DNA from: Comamonadaceae bacterium
GTDB taxonomy: Bacteria; Pseudomonadota; Gammaproteobacteria; Burkholderiales; Burkholderiaceae_C
Direction of reading: 5' to 3'
Assembly (NCBI GenBank): GCA_947447985.1
Contig: CANFLX010000012.1
Span: forward strand, 1-64,000
Length of the DNA stretch: 64,000 nt
Every line of letters begins with the position of its first letter. The first letter of the stretch is position 1. Made by a program: the position numbers and the translations under genes. Below, piece by piece: positions 17,287 through 26,112 of the stretch. The notes under the pieces are model-generated. The model worked only from the letters and a program-made list of their open reading frames with translations. It was not told the origin of the DNA and did no database searches.

Positions 17287-17796
17287 ATGAAAAGACACAC
17301 TGGCCAATCGGGTTTCACACTCATCGAGCTGATGGTCGGGCTGCTTATCACGCTGATTTTCTTGATCGGCAGTGCCAATAGCATCATGAATTGGCATTAC
17401 CGCCGCGCCATCACCCAAGCCAAAGGTGACCTGACGGCGGCCTACAGCATGGCCAAGGCCATGGCAGTGCGCAATCCCACCGCAGCGACGAGCGGAGCCT
17501 GTGCCGGCCTGCTGCTGGTGCCGGCCTCGGGTGCCGCGGACCACCTTTTGTTTGTGTGTGCGGGCGACCCCCGTTCTGCCAACTGCGGCTCGGGCGGCAG
17601 CGCGGTGCTCACCCGCCGCACGCTTCCAGCGGCCATGTCCGTGTCGGTGGCGTCAACGGTCTTGTCGGGCAGCAATTTGGTTTTAACCCTCGATAGCACC
17701 GGTCAACCGACAACCGGCACCACCTACAACTATGCGCTCTCGCTTGGGTCCGCGGCGCTTTCCAACATGGTTTCGGACAATGGCAGCCTCTATTAA
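17287..17796 (+). CDS. GspH/FimT-family pseudopilin
   Basis: 169 residues starting MKRHTGQSG|FTLIELMVGLLITLIF, a canonical prepilin peptidase site with a 9-residue leader, then the pattern of FimT/GspH minor pilins (WHYRRAITQAKGDLTAAYSMAKAMAVRNPT). The ATG at 17287 gives the correct leader; the frame is open 31 codons upstream without family character. In type IV pilus systems FimT-like minor pilins help initiate the fibre and have been linked to DNA uptake. Confidence 0.85.
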   Translation: MKRHTGQSGFTLIELMVGLLITLIFLIGSANSIMNWHYRRAITQAKGDLTAAYSMAKAMAVRNPTAATSGACAGLLLVPASGAADHLLFVCAGDPRSANCGSGGSAVLTRRTLPAAMSVSVASTVLSGSNLVLTLDSTGQPTTGTTYNYALSLGSAALSNMVSDNGSLY

Positions 17797-18238
17797 ATCC
17801 CGGGTGAACTGGCCCGTCGATCAAGGTATGGGCTTGGGTTTCGTACCGCAGCGGGGCAACATGATGCTCGAAGCCGTGGTGGGCCTGGCCATTGGCGCCA
17901 CCCTGGGTTTGGCGATGGCCTGGGGTGCCGCGCAGGCACTGCATTCGCAGAAATTTTCAAGCACGCAAAGCATGCTGGTGTTTGCGATGCGCCAGAACCT
18001 GTCCGCTGCGTCGTCGCCCTTGCGCGGTACATCCGCCGCGGTCAGTATCAGTGTTCCCGCCAGTGGTTCACCCATGACATTGAGCGGGGTGAAATCTTGC
18101 GATGCGGCCGTGCCCATCTCGATGACGGTGAATGGCGTCAGTGGAGCGGTCAATTACCAAAAACCCTGCGAACTCAGCACCGATAACACTGCGGCGAACC
18201 AGTCAGTCGTAGGCGGCGGTGGTGCCATCAAGTTTTAG
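17780..18238 (+). CDS. PilV-like minor pilin
   Basis: About 152 residues. The site VPQRG|NMMLEAVVGLAIGATLGLAMAW keeps glutamate at +5 but has asparagine at +1. Two starts are possible: ATG 17780, overlapping the previous gene by 17 bases, and ATG 17828, with a shorter leader; neither has a clear ribosome binding site. Two cysteines near the C-terminus (VKSCDAAV and KPCELST) may pair. The order FimT, PilV, PilW and PilX-like matches known minor-pilin operons. Confidence 0.75.
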   Translation: MAASIKSRVNWPVDQGMGLGFVPQRGNMMLEAVVGLAIGATLGLAMAWGAAQALHSQKFSSTQSMLVFAMRQNLSAASSPLRGTSAAVSISVPASGSPMTLSGVKSCDAAVPISMTVNGVSGAVNYQKPCELSTDNTAANQSVVGGGGAIKF

Positions 18239-18246
18239 AGGCCGCG

Positions 18247-18948
18247 ATGAAATCCACACATCGTCCCTGCTGCGCTTCTGGGCAAACCGGCGAGACCCTG
18301 GTGGGCCTCATGGTGGGCTTGGTGTTGTCCATGGTCGTGGTGTTGATGACGCTGGCGACCTTCAAAATATCGGTCGTGACGACGGCCGGTGCGGCGCAAG
18401 ATGCAGCGGAAGACGCTCAGACCACCTATTCCCTCATGCGCGCCAGCGCCGCCGCACTGGATGTCGCTTATGGGGTTGCGACGACGCTTACCCTGCCCAA
18501 TCGACCCGATGTACCGACCCATGCGCATGTTTTGTTCGGAGCGGGCATGTCGGGAAGCACGTTGACTTCCAGCAATACCACCATTACGTACAACACCGCG
18601 GGCAATGCCATCGTCTGGGTCAGAGTGCAAGGTGGTGCAGCTTCGTGTGCCGGACTTCTGTACAGCGACGCCAATGATGGCTCAGGCGGCTTGTATGCCC
18701 TGTCCCGGCCGTCGCCTTGCAGCACTGTGGGCGGGAACACACCGACCAGCGGCTCCGGCTGGACCGCAACGCGCCTGACAGACCGCTCCAAAAACACCGG
18801 TGCGTTGAGCTTTTCCCTGACGCGCTCTGCTTGCAATCCCTTTAATTTGCTCAGTTCAGTGTCGGGTGGCGTTGTGCTCACGATCAGCGCCGTCAACCGC
18901 AGTGGAGCCACGCTGTCAGAGCAAGCCTGCCTCGTCAATATTCCTTGA
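18247..18948 (+). CDS. PilW-like minor pilin with altered processing site
   Basis: 233 residues. The N-terminus QTG|ETLVGLMVGLVLSMVVVLM is the PilW hydrophobic helix, but glutamate sits at +1 and glycine at +5, the reverse of the normal F..E arrangement. The body is rich in Ser/Thr/Gly with paired cysteines (ASCAGLL, SPCSTVG, SACNPFN, QACLVNIP). An AGAGG ribosome binding site precedes the ATG. Its place between the PilV- and PilX-like genes supports the PilW assignment. Confidence 0.78.
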   Translation: MKSTHRPCCASGQTGETLVGLMVGLVLSMVVVLMTLATFKISVVTTAGAAQDAAEDAQTTYSLMRASAAALDVAYGVATTLTLPNRPDVPTHAHVLFGAGMSGSTLTSSNTTITYNTAGNAIVWVRVQGGAASCAGLLYSDANDGSGGLYALSRPSPCSTVGGNTPTSGSGWTATRLTDRSKNTGALSFSLTRSACNPFNLLSSVSGGVVLTISAVNRSGATLSEQACLVNIP

Positions 18949-18957
18949 GGGCCGTAT

Positions 18958-21348
18958 ATGAAAAACCACCCACCCCCTTCTGCCAACGGTCAAGAGGGTA
19001 TGACCACCGTACTGACCACGATGCTGGCGGGTGCGTCCGTCATGGCGGGCTCTTACGTCGTCGCGCAATACGTGCAGGCGACGCAAGACCAAAGCATCAG
19101 CGTTCACAGCCTGACCCAAGCCCAAATGAATGCGTGGGCCGGGGCCGATATGGTCAATCAATTTTTGACCAACGCTGGTAGCGGTGGGACCTTCGGAACC
19201 CTTTATACAAGTCTTCCCGCCAATGGCCAGGCAGGCTCGCCCGTGACTTTTAGTGCCCCAGCCAGCGGTCCATGGAACGGTAGCGTGACGCTCAACAAGG
19301 GGCTCAACCCCACGGAAGTGCAAGCCGTGATTGTCGGAAGAGCGGGCGGCGCCAGTCTGAAGTCAAAAACCAGTACCACGCTAACGCTCACTTACCAGGT
19401 CACCGTAGCCCCCCCACCGCCACCGCCACCACCGCCACCGCCACCTCCGCCTCCGCCGCCACCCCCACCGCCACCGCCACCGCCCCCACCGCCCCCACCG
19501 CCCCCACCGCCACCGCCGCCCCCACCGCGGCCCGTCGCAGCAGGGCATGGTTTGAGGGTTGTGCTCAAAGGGGATGTCTCCTGGAAAGCGAACACGGCAG
19601 CCGATGCCACGATCTTTGCTTCGGGGGACATCTACGGCAACGGACACAGCCTTACGGGGTACAACGGTGCAGGAACATCGATACCGCTGTCGTTAACCTC
19701 CATGGGCACGATCGCCATGACCAGCGGTGGTAGTTACGACACGGTCACCGCAAATTGCGATGTCTGGCTGTCCGGTGGCGCTGCGGCGAACAATGCCAAT
19801 GCGGTTCGAAACCTGTGCACAGCGGGCGGTAGCAAGGTGTCGGGAACCGCCACCGCCAACAACCGCATCACGGCAGCAGGTTCGGGTTGGGGCAATGGTA
19901 CGTTTCAGGCCAGAGCGGCAGGGGTTTCTTTGGGCCCGGTTTGCCAGCCCTCTGGCACCCCTGCTGATGTATCCCGCAATATCGCCAGTACCTGTGCCGC
20001 CGAGGCAGTGAACGGAATCAGTTTGAGCGGCGGCACCACATTCAGCGCTGCGAAGTCCTTGGCCGATATCAAAATAAGCAACGCCACTGTGATCAGCACC
20101 GAGGCGGTAGGAAACATCGACCGCAATGGTGCCGTGAGCCGGGGTGGTGGTGCTCCGAATATTCCAGCGGTTCCCTTGGTGGTGGAAACTGACGATCCTG
20201 CGTTCAACGCTTGGCAGTACAGCGGTTCGGCCAATTACCTTTTTTATTTTGCAAGTGGCGTGGCCAAGGTGAAGGTGCGGAATGTGAACGGTGTCACGGA
20301 CGGGGTTTACAACGTCGCAAGCCTGCCTGCATTGCCCGCGAACCTCCTCACAGCGAATGCGGTGTCTGGCACCTGGACAATCCGCCAAGCGAACGTGTCG
20401 AATGCAACTTTTGTGTCCGGTGTCGTATGGTTTGACGGCGATCTCTACATCGAGCAGGGGACCTACTACAACACCTTTATTGCGACTCGAAATATCAGGA
20501 CGGGCGGTGGCGACCACAGGATCTACCCCCCCAATTTCGCCACGCAAAATGGTTCCATCGACCCCACGACGCCAAATTCTCCACCTTGGGGCACGCCGGC
20601 TTTTGCATACGTCGGCCTGTGCAACAGGCCCAACTTTCCAAAAAATTATTGCAGTGGCGTGGGCGCACCGGTTGCAAACTACAACCTGCAGGCCAGCGGA
20701 GTGGGCAGTTACGCCTTGATGGCGGGCAGTTTCAATGGTGGAAGCATTGACGCCGGTGGCAATGTTGTGAATGGTCGTTTTACCTACGGCGTGAGCAATG
20801 ACTACGTGGGCGGAAATGTTTACACCAGTATCACGATCCCGATCCCGTCGCCCCCCGGCGGCAATGCTTCAGGCGCGGCCTGGGTCTGGGGCTATATTCT
20901 GGCCGGTAACGGTGCCGATACCGCGGGTGGCACGACCAATGTGGGAGGCAGTTCCTATATCTACGGAAGAATCAATTCCCAGGGCTATGGCACCGCCAGT
21001 CCTGGTCAGGTTCAAACGTTTATGGGATTGGGAGGCACCACGGTGATCGACCTTACCAAAGTGCCTGCGTCGGTCAGCAGCACACTGCTGGGCGATGGCA
21101 GTGTTGGCAGCCTAGGGCGCCTTGCGCCCGGAATTGCCCCAATCAACAACGCGCCGGTCCTGGCTCTGGCAATAGGCAACGCAGGCAGAGGCAGCATGGG
21201 CACTGCCAAATCCGGGTCGGTGGTTGCTGGAGTGCCCAGCGCGCCCCAATTTCACAGTGCCGCCAGCATTCAAGCCAACGCTGTACCGTCCAACGCATCG
21301 ATCTCGGGACCGGTGACGGTCTCTCTGGTGAGCGTAACCTTCAAATAG
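18958..21348 (+). CDS. large PilX-like protein with 39-residue polyproline linker and extracellular C-terminal domain
   Basis: 796 residues. A short leader ending QEG precedes one hydrophobic helix (about 15-38, LTTMLAGASVMAGSYVVAQYV) as in PilX-type minor pilins, but there is no glutamate at +5. Residues 40-150 look like a small pilin-like head. Residues 152-190 are 39 consecutive prolines. The remaining 600 residues are Gly/Ser/Asn-rich with alternating hydrophobic strands (for example VVWFDGDLYIEQGTYYNTF) and six cysteines, suggesting a secreted beta-rich, possibly beta-helical, domain displayed on the pilus. GAGGG precedes the ATG. I do not recognise the C-terminal domain. It is far longer than ordinary PilX (about 150-200 aa) and no PilY1 gene is nearby, so it may act as a tip adhesin. 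Confidence 0.75.
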   Translation: MKNHPPPSANGQEGMTTVLTTMLAGASVMAGSYVVAQYVQATQDQSISVHSLTQAQMNAWAGADMVNQFLTNAGSGGTFGTLYTSLPANGQAGSPVTFSAPASGPWNGSVTLNKGLNPTEVQAVIVGRAGGASLKSKTSTTLTLTYQVTVAPPPPPPPPPPPPPPPPPPPPPPPPPPPPPPPPPPPPPPPRPVAAGHGLRVVLKGDVSWKANTAADATIFASGDIYGNGHSLTGYNGAGTSIPLSLTSMGTIAMTSGGSYDTVTANCDVWLSGGAAANNANAVRNLCTAGGSKVSGTATANNRITAAGSGWGNGTFQARAAGVSLGPVCQPSGTPADVSRNIASTCAAEAVNGISLSGGTTFSAAKSLADIKISNATVISTEAVGNIDRNGAVSRGGGAPNIPAVPLVVETDDPAFNAWQYSGSANYLFYFASGVAKVKVRNVNGVTDGVYNVASLPALPANLLTANAVSGTWTIRQANVSNATFVSGVVWFDGDLYIEQGTYYNTFIATRNIRTGGGDHRIYPPNFATQNGSIDPTTPNSPPWGTPAFAYVGLCNRPNFPKNYCSGVGAPVANYNLQASGVGSYALMAGSFNGGSIDAGGNVVNGRFTYGVSNDYVGGNVYTSITIPIPSPPGGNASGAAWVWGYILAGNGADTAGGTTNVGGSSYIYGRINSQGYGTASPGQVQTFMGLGGTTVIDLTKVPASVSSTLLGDGSVGSLGRLAPGIAPINNAPVLALAIGNAGRGSMGTAKSGSVVAGVPSAPQFHSAASIQANAVPSNASISGPVTVSLVSVTFK
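19411..19527 (+). repeat. CCN triplet tract encoding 39 prolines
   Basis: Thirty-nine proline codons in a row, mainly CCG, CCA and CCC with a few CCT, followed by Arg-Pro. The mixed codons make it an imperfect microsatellite with local CCACCG repeats. Length change by slippage in multiples of three would keep the frame. Translation of such a run needs elongation factor P. Confidence 0.97.
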
Positions 21349-21390
21349 GGCGGTCTCGGCGGCAGGCGCCCAATCGGTGAAAATGGCACC

Positions 21391-22671
21391 ATGACTGCTT
21401 CTACCATTTCCGAGATGGCCCAAGCCTTGGGCGCGCAGGGCAAGGCTGCCAGCGCGCGCATGGCCAGCGCCTCTACCGCGCACAAAAACCAAGCCCTCAT
21501 GCGATTGGCCGCACTGCTGCGCAGCAACACTGCCGCCTTGCAGCTTGAAAACGCCAAAGACCTGGACCGTGCCCGCGCCGCCGGCTTGGCCGCCCCGATG
21601 GTGGACCGCCTCAAACTCACCCCCGCCGTGCTGGAGACCTGTGCCCAAGGCTGCGAGCAGCTGGCCGCGATGGCGGATGTGATTGGCGAGATCATTGGCA
21701 TGAAGCAGCAGCCCAGCGGCATTCGCGTGGGCCAGATGCGGGTGCCCATTGGCGTTTTTGGAATGATTTTTGAGAGCCGCCCCAACGTGACGATTGAGGC
21801 CGCCAGCCTGAGTATCAAGAGCGGCAATGCCTGCATTTTGCGCGGCGGCTCGGAGGCGATTGACTCCAACAAGGCGCTGGCGATCCTGGTGGAGCAGGCC
21901 CTGACCGAGAGCGGCCTGCCCGCGCAGGCGGTGCAACTGGTGCAAACCACCGACCGCGCCATGGTGGGTGAGCTGATAGCGATGCCGCAGTATGTGGACG
22001 TCATCATTCCGCGTGGCGGCAAGGGGCTGATTGAGCGCATCAGCCGCGATGCCAAAGTGCCTGTGATCAAACACCTGGACGGCAACTGCCACACCTATGT
22101 GGATGACCCCTGCGACCTGGACATGGCGGTCACGGTGGCCGACAACGCCAAGACCCAAAAATACAGCCCCTGCAACGCCAGTGAGAGTCTGTTGGTGGCA
22201 CGGGGCGTGGCGGCAGAGTTTCTGCCTCGCATTGGCGCGATTTACGCTGCCAAAGGTGTGGAAATGCGCGTGTGCCCCGAGGCTCGGGCGATTTTGTCCA
22301 AGGTGGCCGGTGCCCAATTGCAAGATGCCAGCGAACAAGACTGGTTTGAGGAATACCTGGCGCCCATCATCAGCGTCAAGGTGGTGGACGGGGTGGACGC
22401 AGCCATTGCGCACATCAACCACTATTCCAGCCACCACACCGACGCCATCCTCACCCGCGACCATATGCATGCCCAGCGCTTTTTGCGCGAAGTGGACTCG
22501 GCCAGCGTGATGGTCAACACCAGCACCCGCTTTGCCGACGGCTTTGAATACGGTCTGGGCGCAGAAATCGGCATCTCCACCGACAAATTCCACGCCCGTG
22601 GGCCAGTGGGCATCGAGGGCCTGACCTCGCTCAAGTACGTGGTGCTGGGGCAGGGTGAGGTACGGGGCTAA
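21391..22671 (+). CDS. proA: glutamate-5-semialdehyde dehydrogenase (gamma-glutamyl phosphate reductase)
   Basis: 426-residue NADPH-dependent enzyme of proline synthesis. The family motifs [19 protein letters not shown], the [12 protein letters not shown] block, and [11 protein letters not shown] are clear, and the catalytic cysteine lies in [12 protein letters not shown]. The C-terminus ends with the family pattern [17 protein letters not shown]. Proline supply next to the 39-proline protein is presumably coincidental, since proA downstream of holA is a usual place in this bacterial group. Confidence 0.96.
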   Translation: MTASTISEMAQALGAQGKAASARMASASTAHKNQALMRLAALLRSNTAALQLENAKDLDRARAAGLAAPMVDRLKLTPAVLETCAQGCEQLAAMADVIGEIIGMKQQPSGIRVGQMRVPIGVFGMIFESRPNVTIEAASLSIKSGNACILRGGSEAIDSNKALAILVEQALTESGLPAQAVQLVQTTDRAMVGELIAMPQYVDVIIPRGGKGLIERISRDAKVPVIKHLDGNCHTYVDDPCDLDMAVTVADNAKTQKYSPCNASESLLVARGVAAEFLPRIGAIYAAKGVEMRVCPEARAILSKVAGAQLQDASEQDWFEEYLAPIISVKVVDGVDAAIAHINHYSSHHTDAILTRDHMHAQRFLREVDSASVMVNTSTRFADGFEYGLGAEIGISTDKFHARGPVGIEGLTSLKYVVLGQGEVRG

Positions 22672-22782
22672 GTCCAGGTACCGATTGAATTCGGCGCTTG
22701 CATTTCGGCAAACGGGCACCATATCGTCGGAACGGGTCCTCCTGTCCGCCCTAGGCACTTCATCTACGAAAGCAGCACTGCT

Positions 22783-24069
22783 ATGGTCCCCCACCTCGTC
22801 ACTGCACTGACCGGCCCCATCAACGAGCTGGAGCAGCGCGTGCTCGACACCATGCCCGCCATTGAGCGCTGGTTCCGGCTGGAGTGGATGGAGCACACAC
22901 CACCGTTCTATGCCTCGGTGGATGTGCGCAATGCGGGTTTCAAGCTGGCTCCCGTGGACACCGACTTTTATCCCAGTGGCTGGAACAACCTGACGCCGGC
23001 CATGCTGCCGCTGGCAGTGCAGGCGGCCATGGTGGCGATTGAAAAAATCTGCCCCGAGGCGCGCAACCTGCTGATCATCCCTGAGCACAAGCCAAACAAC
23101 ACCTTTTACATGAGCAATCTGGCGCAATTGCGCCGGATATTCCATATGGCGGGGCTCAATGTGCGCATTGGCTCCATCAGCCCCGAGGTGAAAAAAGCCA
23201 CTGAGATCGTGTTGCCCGGTGGGGAGTCAATTTTGCTGGAGCCGGTGGTTCGCACCAAGGGCCGCATTGGCGTCAAAGACTTTGACCCCTGTACGATTTT
23301 GCTGAACAACGATTTGCACGCAGGCATCCCCGGCATCCTGGAAGACCTGCACCAGCAATACCTGCTGCCGCCCTTGCACGCCAGCTGGACGACCCGGCGC
23401 AAGAGCAAACATTTCCAGTGCTACGAAGAAATCGCCAAACGCTTCGGCAAGCTGATCGGCATCGACCCCTGGCTCATCAACCCCTTGTACGAGACCTGTG
23501 CCGATGTCGATGTGGCCACGTCGGACGGCGTGGCCAAGCTCACCGCGGGCGTGGACGCCTTGCTGACCAAAATCCGGCGCAAGTACAAGGAATACGGCAT
23601 CAAAGAAAAACCCTTTGTGGTCGTGAAAGCCAACAACGGCAGCAGCGGTCGGGGCCTGATGACGGTGCGCGAGAGCAAAGACCTTCCCGCTTTGTTGAAA
23701 AAAACCGGTGCCGATAGCCTGGTTCAGGGCGGTGTGCAGGATCTGATCGTGCAGGAAGGGGTGTTGACCCACGAGCGCATGAACGATGCGGTGGCTGAGC
23801 CCGTGGTGTATTTGATGGACCGCTATGTGGTGGGTGGCTTTTACCGCGTGCATGCCGAGCGTGGCATTGACGAAGACCTGAGCGCGCCGGGCTCCAGCTA
23901 TGTGCCGCTGGCCTTCGGCAGCAGCGCCCAATTGCCCCAACTGGGCGTGCGACCCGGGGCAAGTGAGCCCAACCGCTTTTATATGTACGGGGTGGTCGGA
24001 CGTTTGGCCATGCTGGCCGCCAGCTACGAGCTCGAAGCGACGGACCCTGAGGCTGACCTCGACCTCTGA
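22783..24069 (+). CDS. gshA: glutamate-cysteine ligase, ATP-grasp proteobacterial type
   Basis: 428 residues of the GshA form found in many betaproteobacteria and acidithiobacilli rather than the E. coli form. Recognisable blocks are PGGESILLEPVVRTKGRIGVKDFD, ILLNNDLHAGIPGIL and VVVKANNGSSGRGLMTV, the last resembling an ATP-grasp phosphate loop. It joins glutamate and cysteine, the first step to glutathione; gshB, the second step, is 3.3 kb downstream on the same strand with kup and benE between. The ATG at 22783 fits. Confidence 0.9.
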   Translation: MVPHLVTALTGPINELEQRVLDTMPAIERWFRLEWMEHTPPFYASVDVRNAGFKLAPVDTDFYPSGWNNLTPAMLPLAVQAAMVAIEKICPEARNLLIIPEHKPNNTFYMSNLAQLRRIFHMAGLNVRIGSISPEVKKATEIVLPGGESILLEPVVRTKGRIGVKDFDPCTILLNNDLHAGIPGILEDLHQQYLLPPLHASWTTRRKSKHFQCYEEIAKRFGKLIGIDPWLINPLYETCADVDVATSDGVAKLTAGVDALLTKIRRKYKEYGIKEKPFVVVKANNGSSGRGLMTVRESKDLPALLKKTGADSLVQGGVQDLIVQEGVLTHERMNDAVAEPVVYLMDRYVVGGFYRVHAERGIDEDLSAPGSSYVPLAFGSSAQLPQLGVRPGASEPNRFYMYGVVGRLAMLAASYELEATDPEADLDL

Positions 24070-24237
24070 GCACGGCGCTGTCGAGTGCGGCTTGTCGCAC
24101 AGGCGACCTTTGTTGCTGCGGCGCAGCATTTTCTTTGGCATTTTTGTCAAAACTGCCGTTTTTAGGGCGCGGCAAAGGCACAATGGCGCTCCCTCATTGA
24201 ATGGAAACTGGGGTTCCTAAACGCCCTGGCGCATCGT

Positions 24238-26106
24238 TTGTCAGCATCCAAGTCGTCTCTTACAGCGCTTACCTTAGGCGCCATCGGTGTCGTGTACGGC
24301 GATATCGGAACCAGCGTGTTGTACGCCCTCAAGGAAGTATTCGGTTCGGGCCATGTGCCGTTCACCCCGGACAATGTGTACGGCATCCTGTCCATGATTT
24401 TCTGGACGCTCACCGTCATCGTGTCGCTCAAGTATGTGGTGCTGGTGCTGCGGGCAGACAACGCAGGGGAGGGCGGACTGATCGCCATGCTGGCCCTGGC
24501 GTCTCAGGCCGTCAAAGAACGTCCGATGTTGCGCCGCGTCTTGCTCAATGTGGGCATTTTCGGCACCTGCCTTTTTTATGGCGACGGCGTCATTACCCCA
24601 GCGATTTCTGTACTTGGCGCGGTCGAAGGCTTGGAGATCATCTCGCCCAGGTTTCTGAAATACGTGGTGCCACTGACGCTGGTCATTTTGTTTTGCCTGT
24701 TCTGGGTCCAAAAACGTGGCACTACGGGCATCGGCAAGTTTTTTGGCCCGATCACGCTGCTTTGGTTTGCCGTTATTGCGCTGCTCGGTGTTGTGCAAAT
24801 TGCAAGCAATCCGCATATTTTGGTGGCATTGAGCCCCTACTACGCACTGGCTTTTATGTGGGACAACCCCGGTGTGACCTTTGTGTTGTTGGGCGCTGTG
24901 GTGCTGTGTGTGACCGGGGCAGAGGCGCTGTACGCCGACCTGGGGCATTTCGGTAAAAAGCCCATTCGTTTGGCCTGGTTCAGCGTGGTCATGCCCTGCT
25001 TGACGCTCAACTACTTTGGCCAGGGTGCCTTGCTGTTGAGCAACCCGGCATCTGTGAAAAACCCTTTTTACATGATGGCACCTGACTGGGCACTTCTGCC
25101 CCTGGTGGTGCTGGCCACCATGGCTGCGGTGATTGCCTCACAGGCCTTGATTACCGGTGCATTCAGCGTCACCAAGCAGGTGATCCAGCTGGGTTACTTG
25201 CCGCGTCTGAACCTGATCCACACCAGCGTGCGCGAGACCGGACAAATCTACATTCCGTTTGTCAATTGGGGCTTGTTTACCGCGATTGTGCTGGCGGTGG
25301 TGATGTTCAAGTCGTCCAGCAACCTGGCGGCGGCCTACGGCATTGCGGTGTGCACCGACATGCTGATTACGACCTTGCTGACCTTTTACGTGATTCGCTA
25401 CGGATGGAAATACCCGCTGTCGCTCTGCCTTGCCGCCACCGGTTTTTTCTTCGCCGTAGATTTCATGTTTTGGGGCTCCAACCTGCTCAAGCTCTTTGAT
25501 GGCGGCTGGTTCCCGCTGTTTATCGGGGGGGTGGTGTTCCTGTTCATGGGCACCTGGAAAGACGGCCGCGCTCTGCTGAGTTCCAAGTTGCAGGCTGACT
25601 CCATGGGCCTGCCCGACTTTCTGGAGGCCGTCTTTGTCAGCCCCCCCACACGGGTGGAGGGCACCGCGGTCTTTTTGATCGCCTCCACCGGTACCGTACC
25701 CAACGCGCTGTTGCACAACCTCAAGCACAACAAGGTGTTGCACGAGACCAATTTGTTCGTCACCGTGCGCAACCGTGAGGTGCCTTGGATCGGACTGGAC
25801 AAGCGCATTGAGATCGAGCGCCTGGGCCACGATTGCTGGCAGGTGCTGATCAACTACGGCTTCAAAAACGACCCGGATGTGCCGCGCGCGCTGGAGCAGC
25901 TCAAAGGCCGGGGTGTTGCGCTGGACCCGATGATGACCAGTTACTTTTTGTCGCGCGACACGGTGGTGCCTGTCTTGGGCGAGGGTATGGCCCCGTGGCG
26001 CGAGAAGCTGTTTGCTCAAATGCACCACAACGCCAGCAGTGCGGCGGACTTTTTGAACCTGCCCAGCAATTCGGTGGTCGAGCTGGGCTCCAAAATCGAA
26101 ATCTGA
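24238..26106 (+). CDS. kup: KUP-family low-affinity potassium transporter
   Basis: 622 residues with about 12 membrane segments and a soluble C-terminus. Diagnostic motifs are [21 protein letters not shown] near the start, [33 protein letters not shown] and [21 protein letters not shown]. The family moves K+ with H+. No ATG is available before the conserved region, so a TTG at 24238 is the probable start; the 168 bases upstream hold no other gene I can support. benE follows after 6 bases. Confidence 0.93.
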   Translation: MSASKSSLTALTLGAIGVVYGDIGTSVLYALKEVFGSGHVPFTPDNVYGILSMIFWTLTVIVSLKYVVLVLRADNAGEGGLIAMLALASQAVKERPMLRRVLLNVGIFGTCLFYGDGVITPAISVLGAVEGLEIISPRFLKYVVPLTLVILFCLFWVQKRGTTGIGKFFGPITLLWFAVIALLGVVQIASNPHILVALSPYYALAFMWDNPGVTFVLLGAVVLCVTGAEALYADLGHFGKKPIRLAWFSVVMPCLTLNYFGQGALLLSNPASVKNPFYMMAPDWALLPLVVLATMAAVIASQALITGAFSVTKQVIQLGYLPRLNLIHTSVRETGQIYIPFVNWGLFTAIVLAVVMFKSSSNLAAAYGIAVCTDMLITTLLTFYVIRYGWKYPLSLCLAATGFFFAVDFMFWGSNLLKLFDGGWFPLFIGGVVFLFMGTWKDGRALLSSKLQADSMGLPDFLEAVFVSPPTRVEGTAVFLIASTGTVPNALLHNLKHNKVLHETNLFVTVRNREVPWIGLDKRIEIERLGHDCWQVLINYGFKNDPDVPRALEQLKGRGVALDPMMTSYFLSRDTVVPVLGEGMAPWREKLFAQMHHNASSAADFLNLPSNSVVELGSKIEI

Positions 26107-26112
26107 GCTTCA

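Noticed and set aside
19411-19527. Possible CRISPR-like or satellite array
   Set aside because: The repetition is a triplet codon run inside a gene, with no spacers and no cas genes.
19381-19647. Poly-glycine frames on the minus strand
   Set aside because: Complement of the polyproline tract; no start context or gene neighbours.
21112-23145. 677-codon minus-strand frame across proA and the start of gshA
   Set aside because: It crosses two clear plus-strand enzymes and reads as shadow sequence.
23600-24181. 193-codon minus-strand frame in and after gshA
   Set aside because: Arg/Pro/Ser-rich shadow of gshA; the 168-base gap before kup shows nothing gene-like.
24201-24956. 251-codon plus-strand frame starting with an ATG just before kup
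   Set aside because: It lies in another frame of kup and reads as Arg/Gly/Val-rich nonsense. kup itself uses the TTG at 24238.
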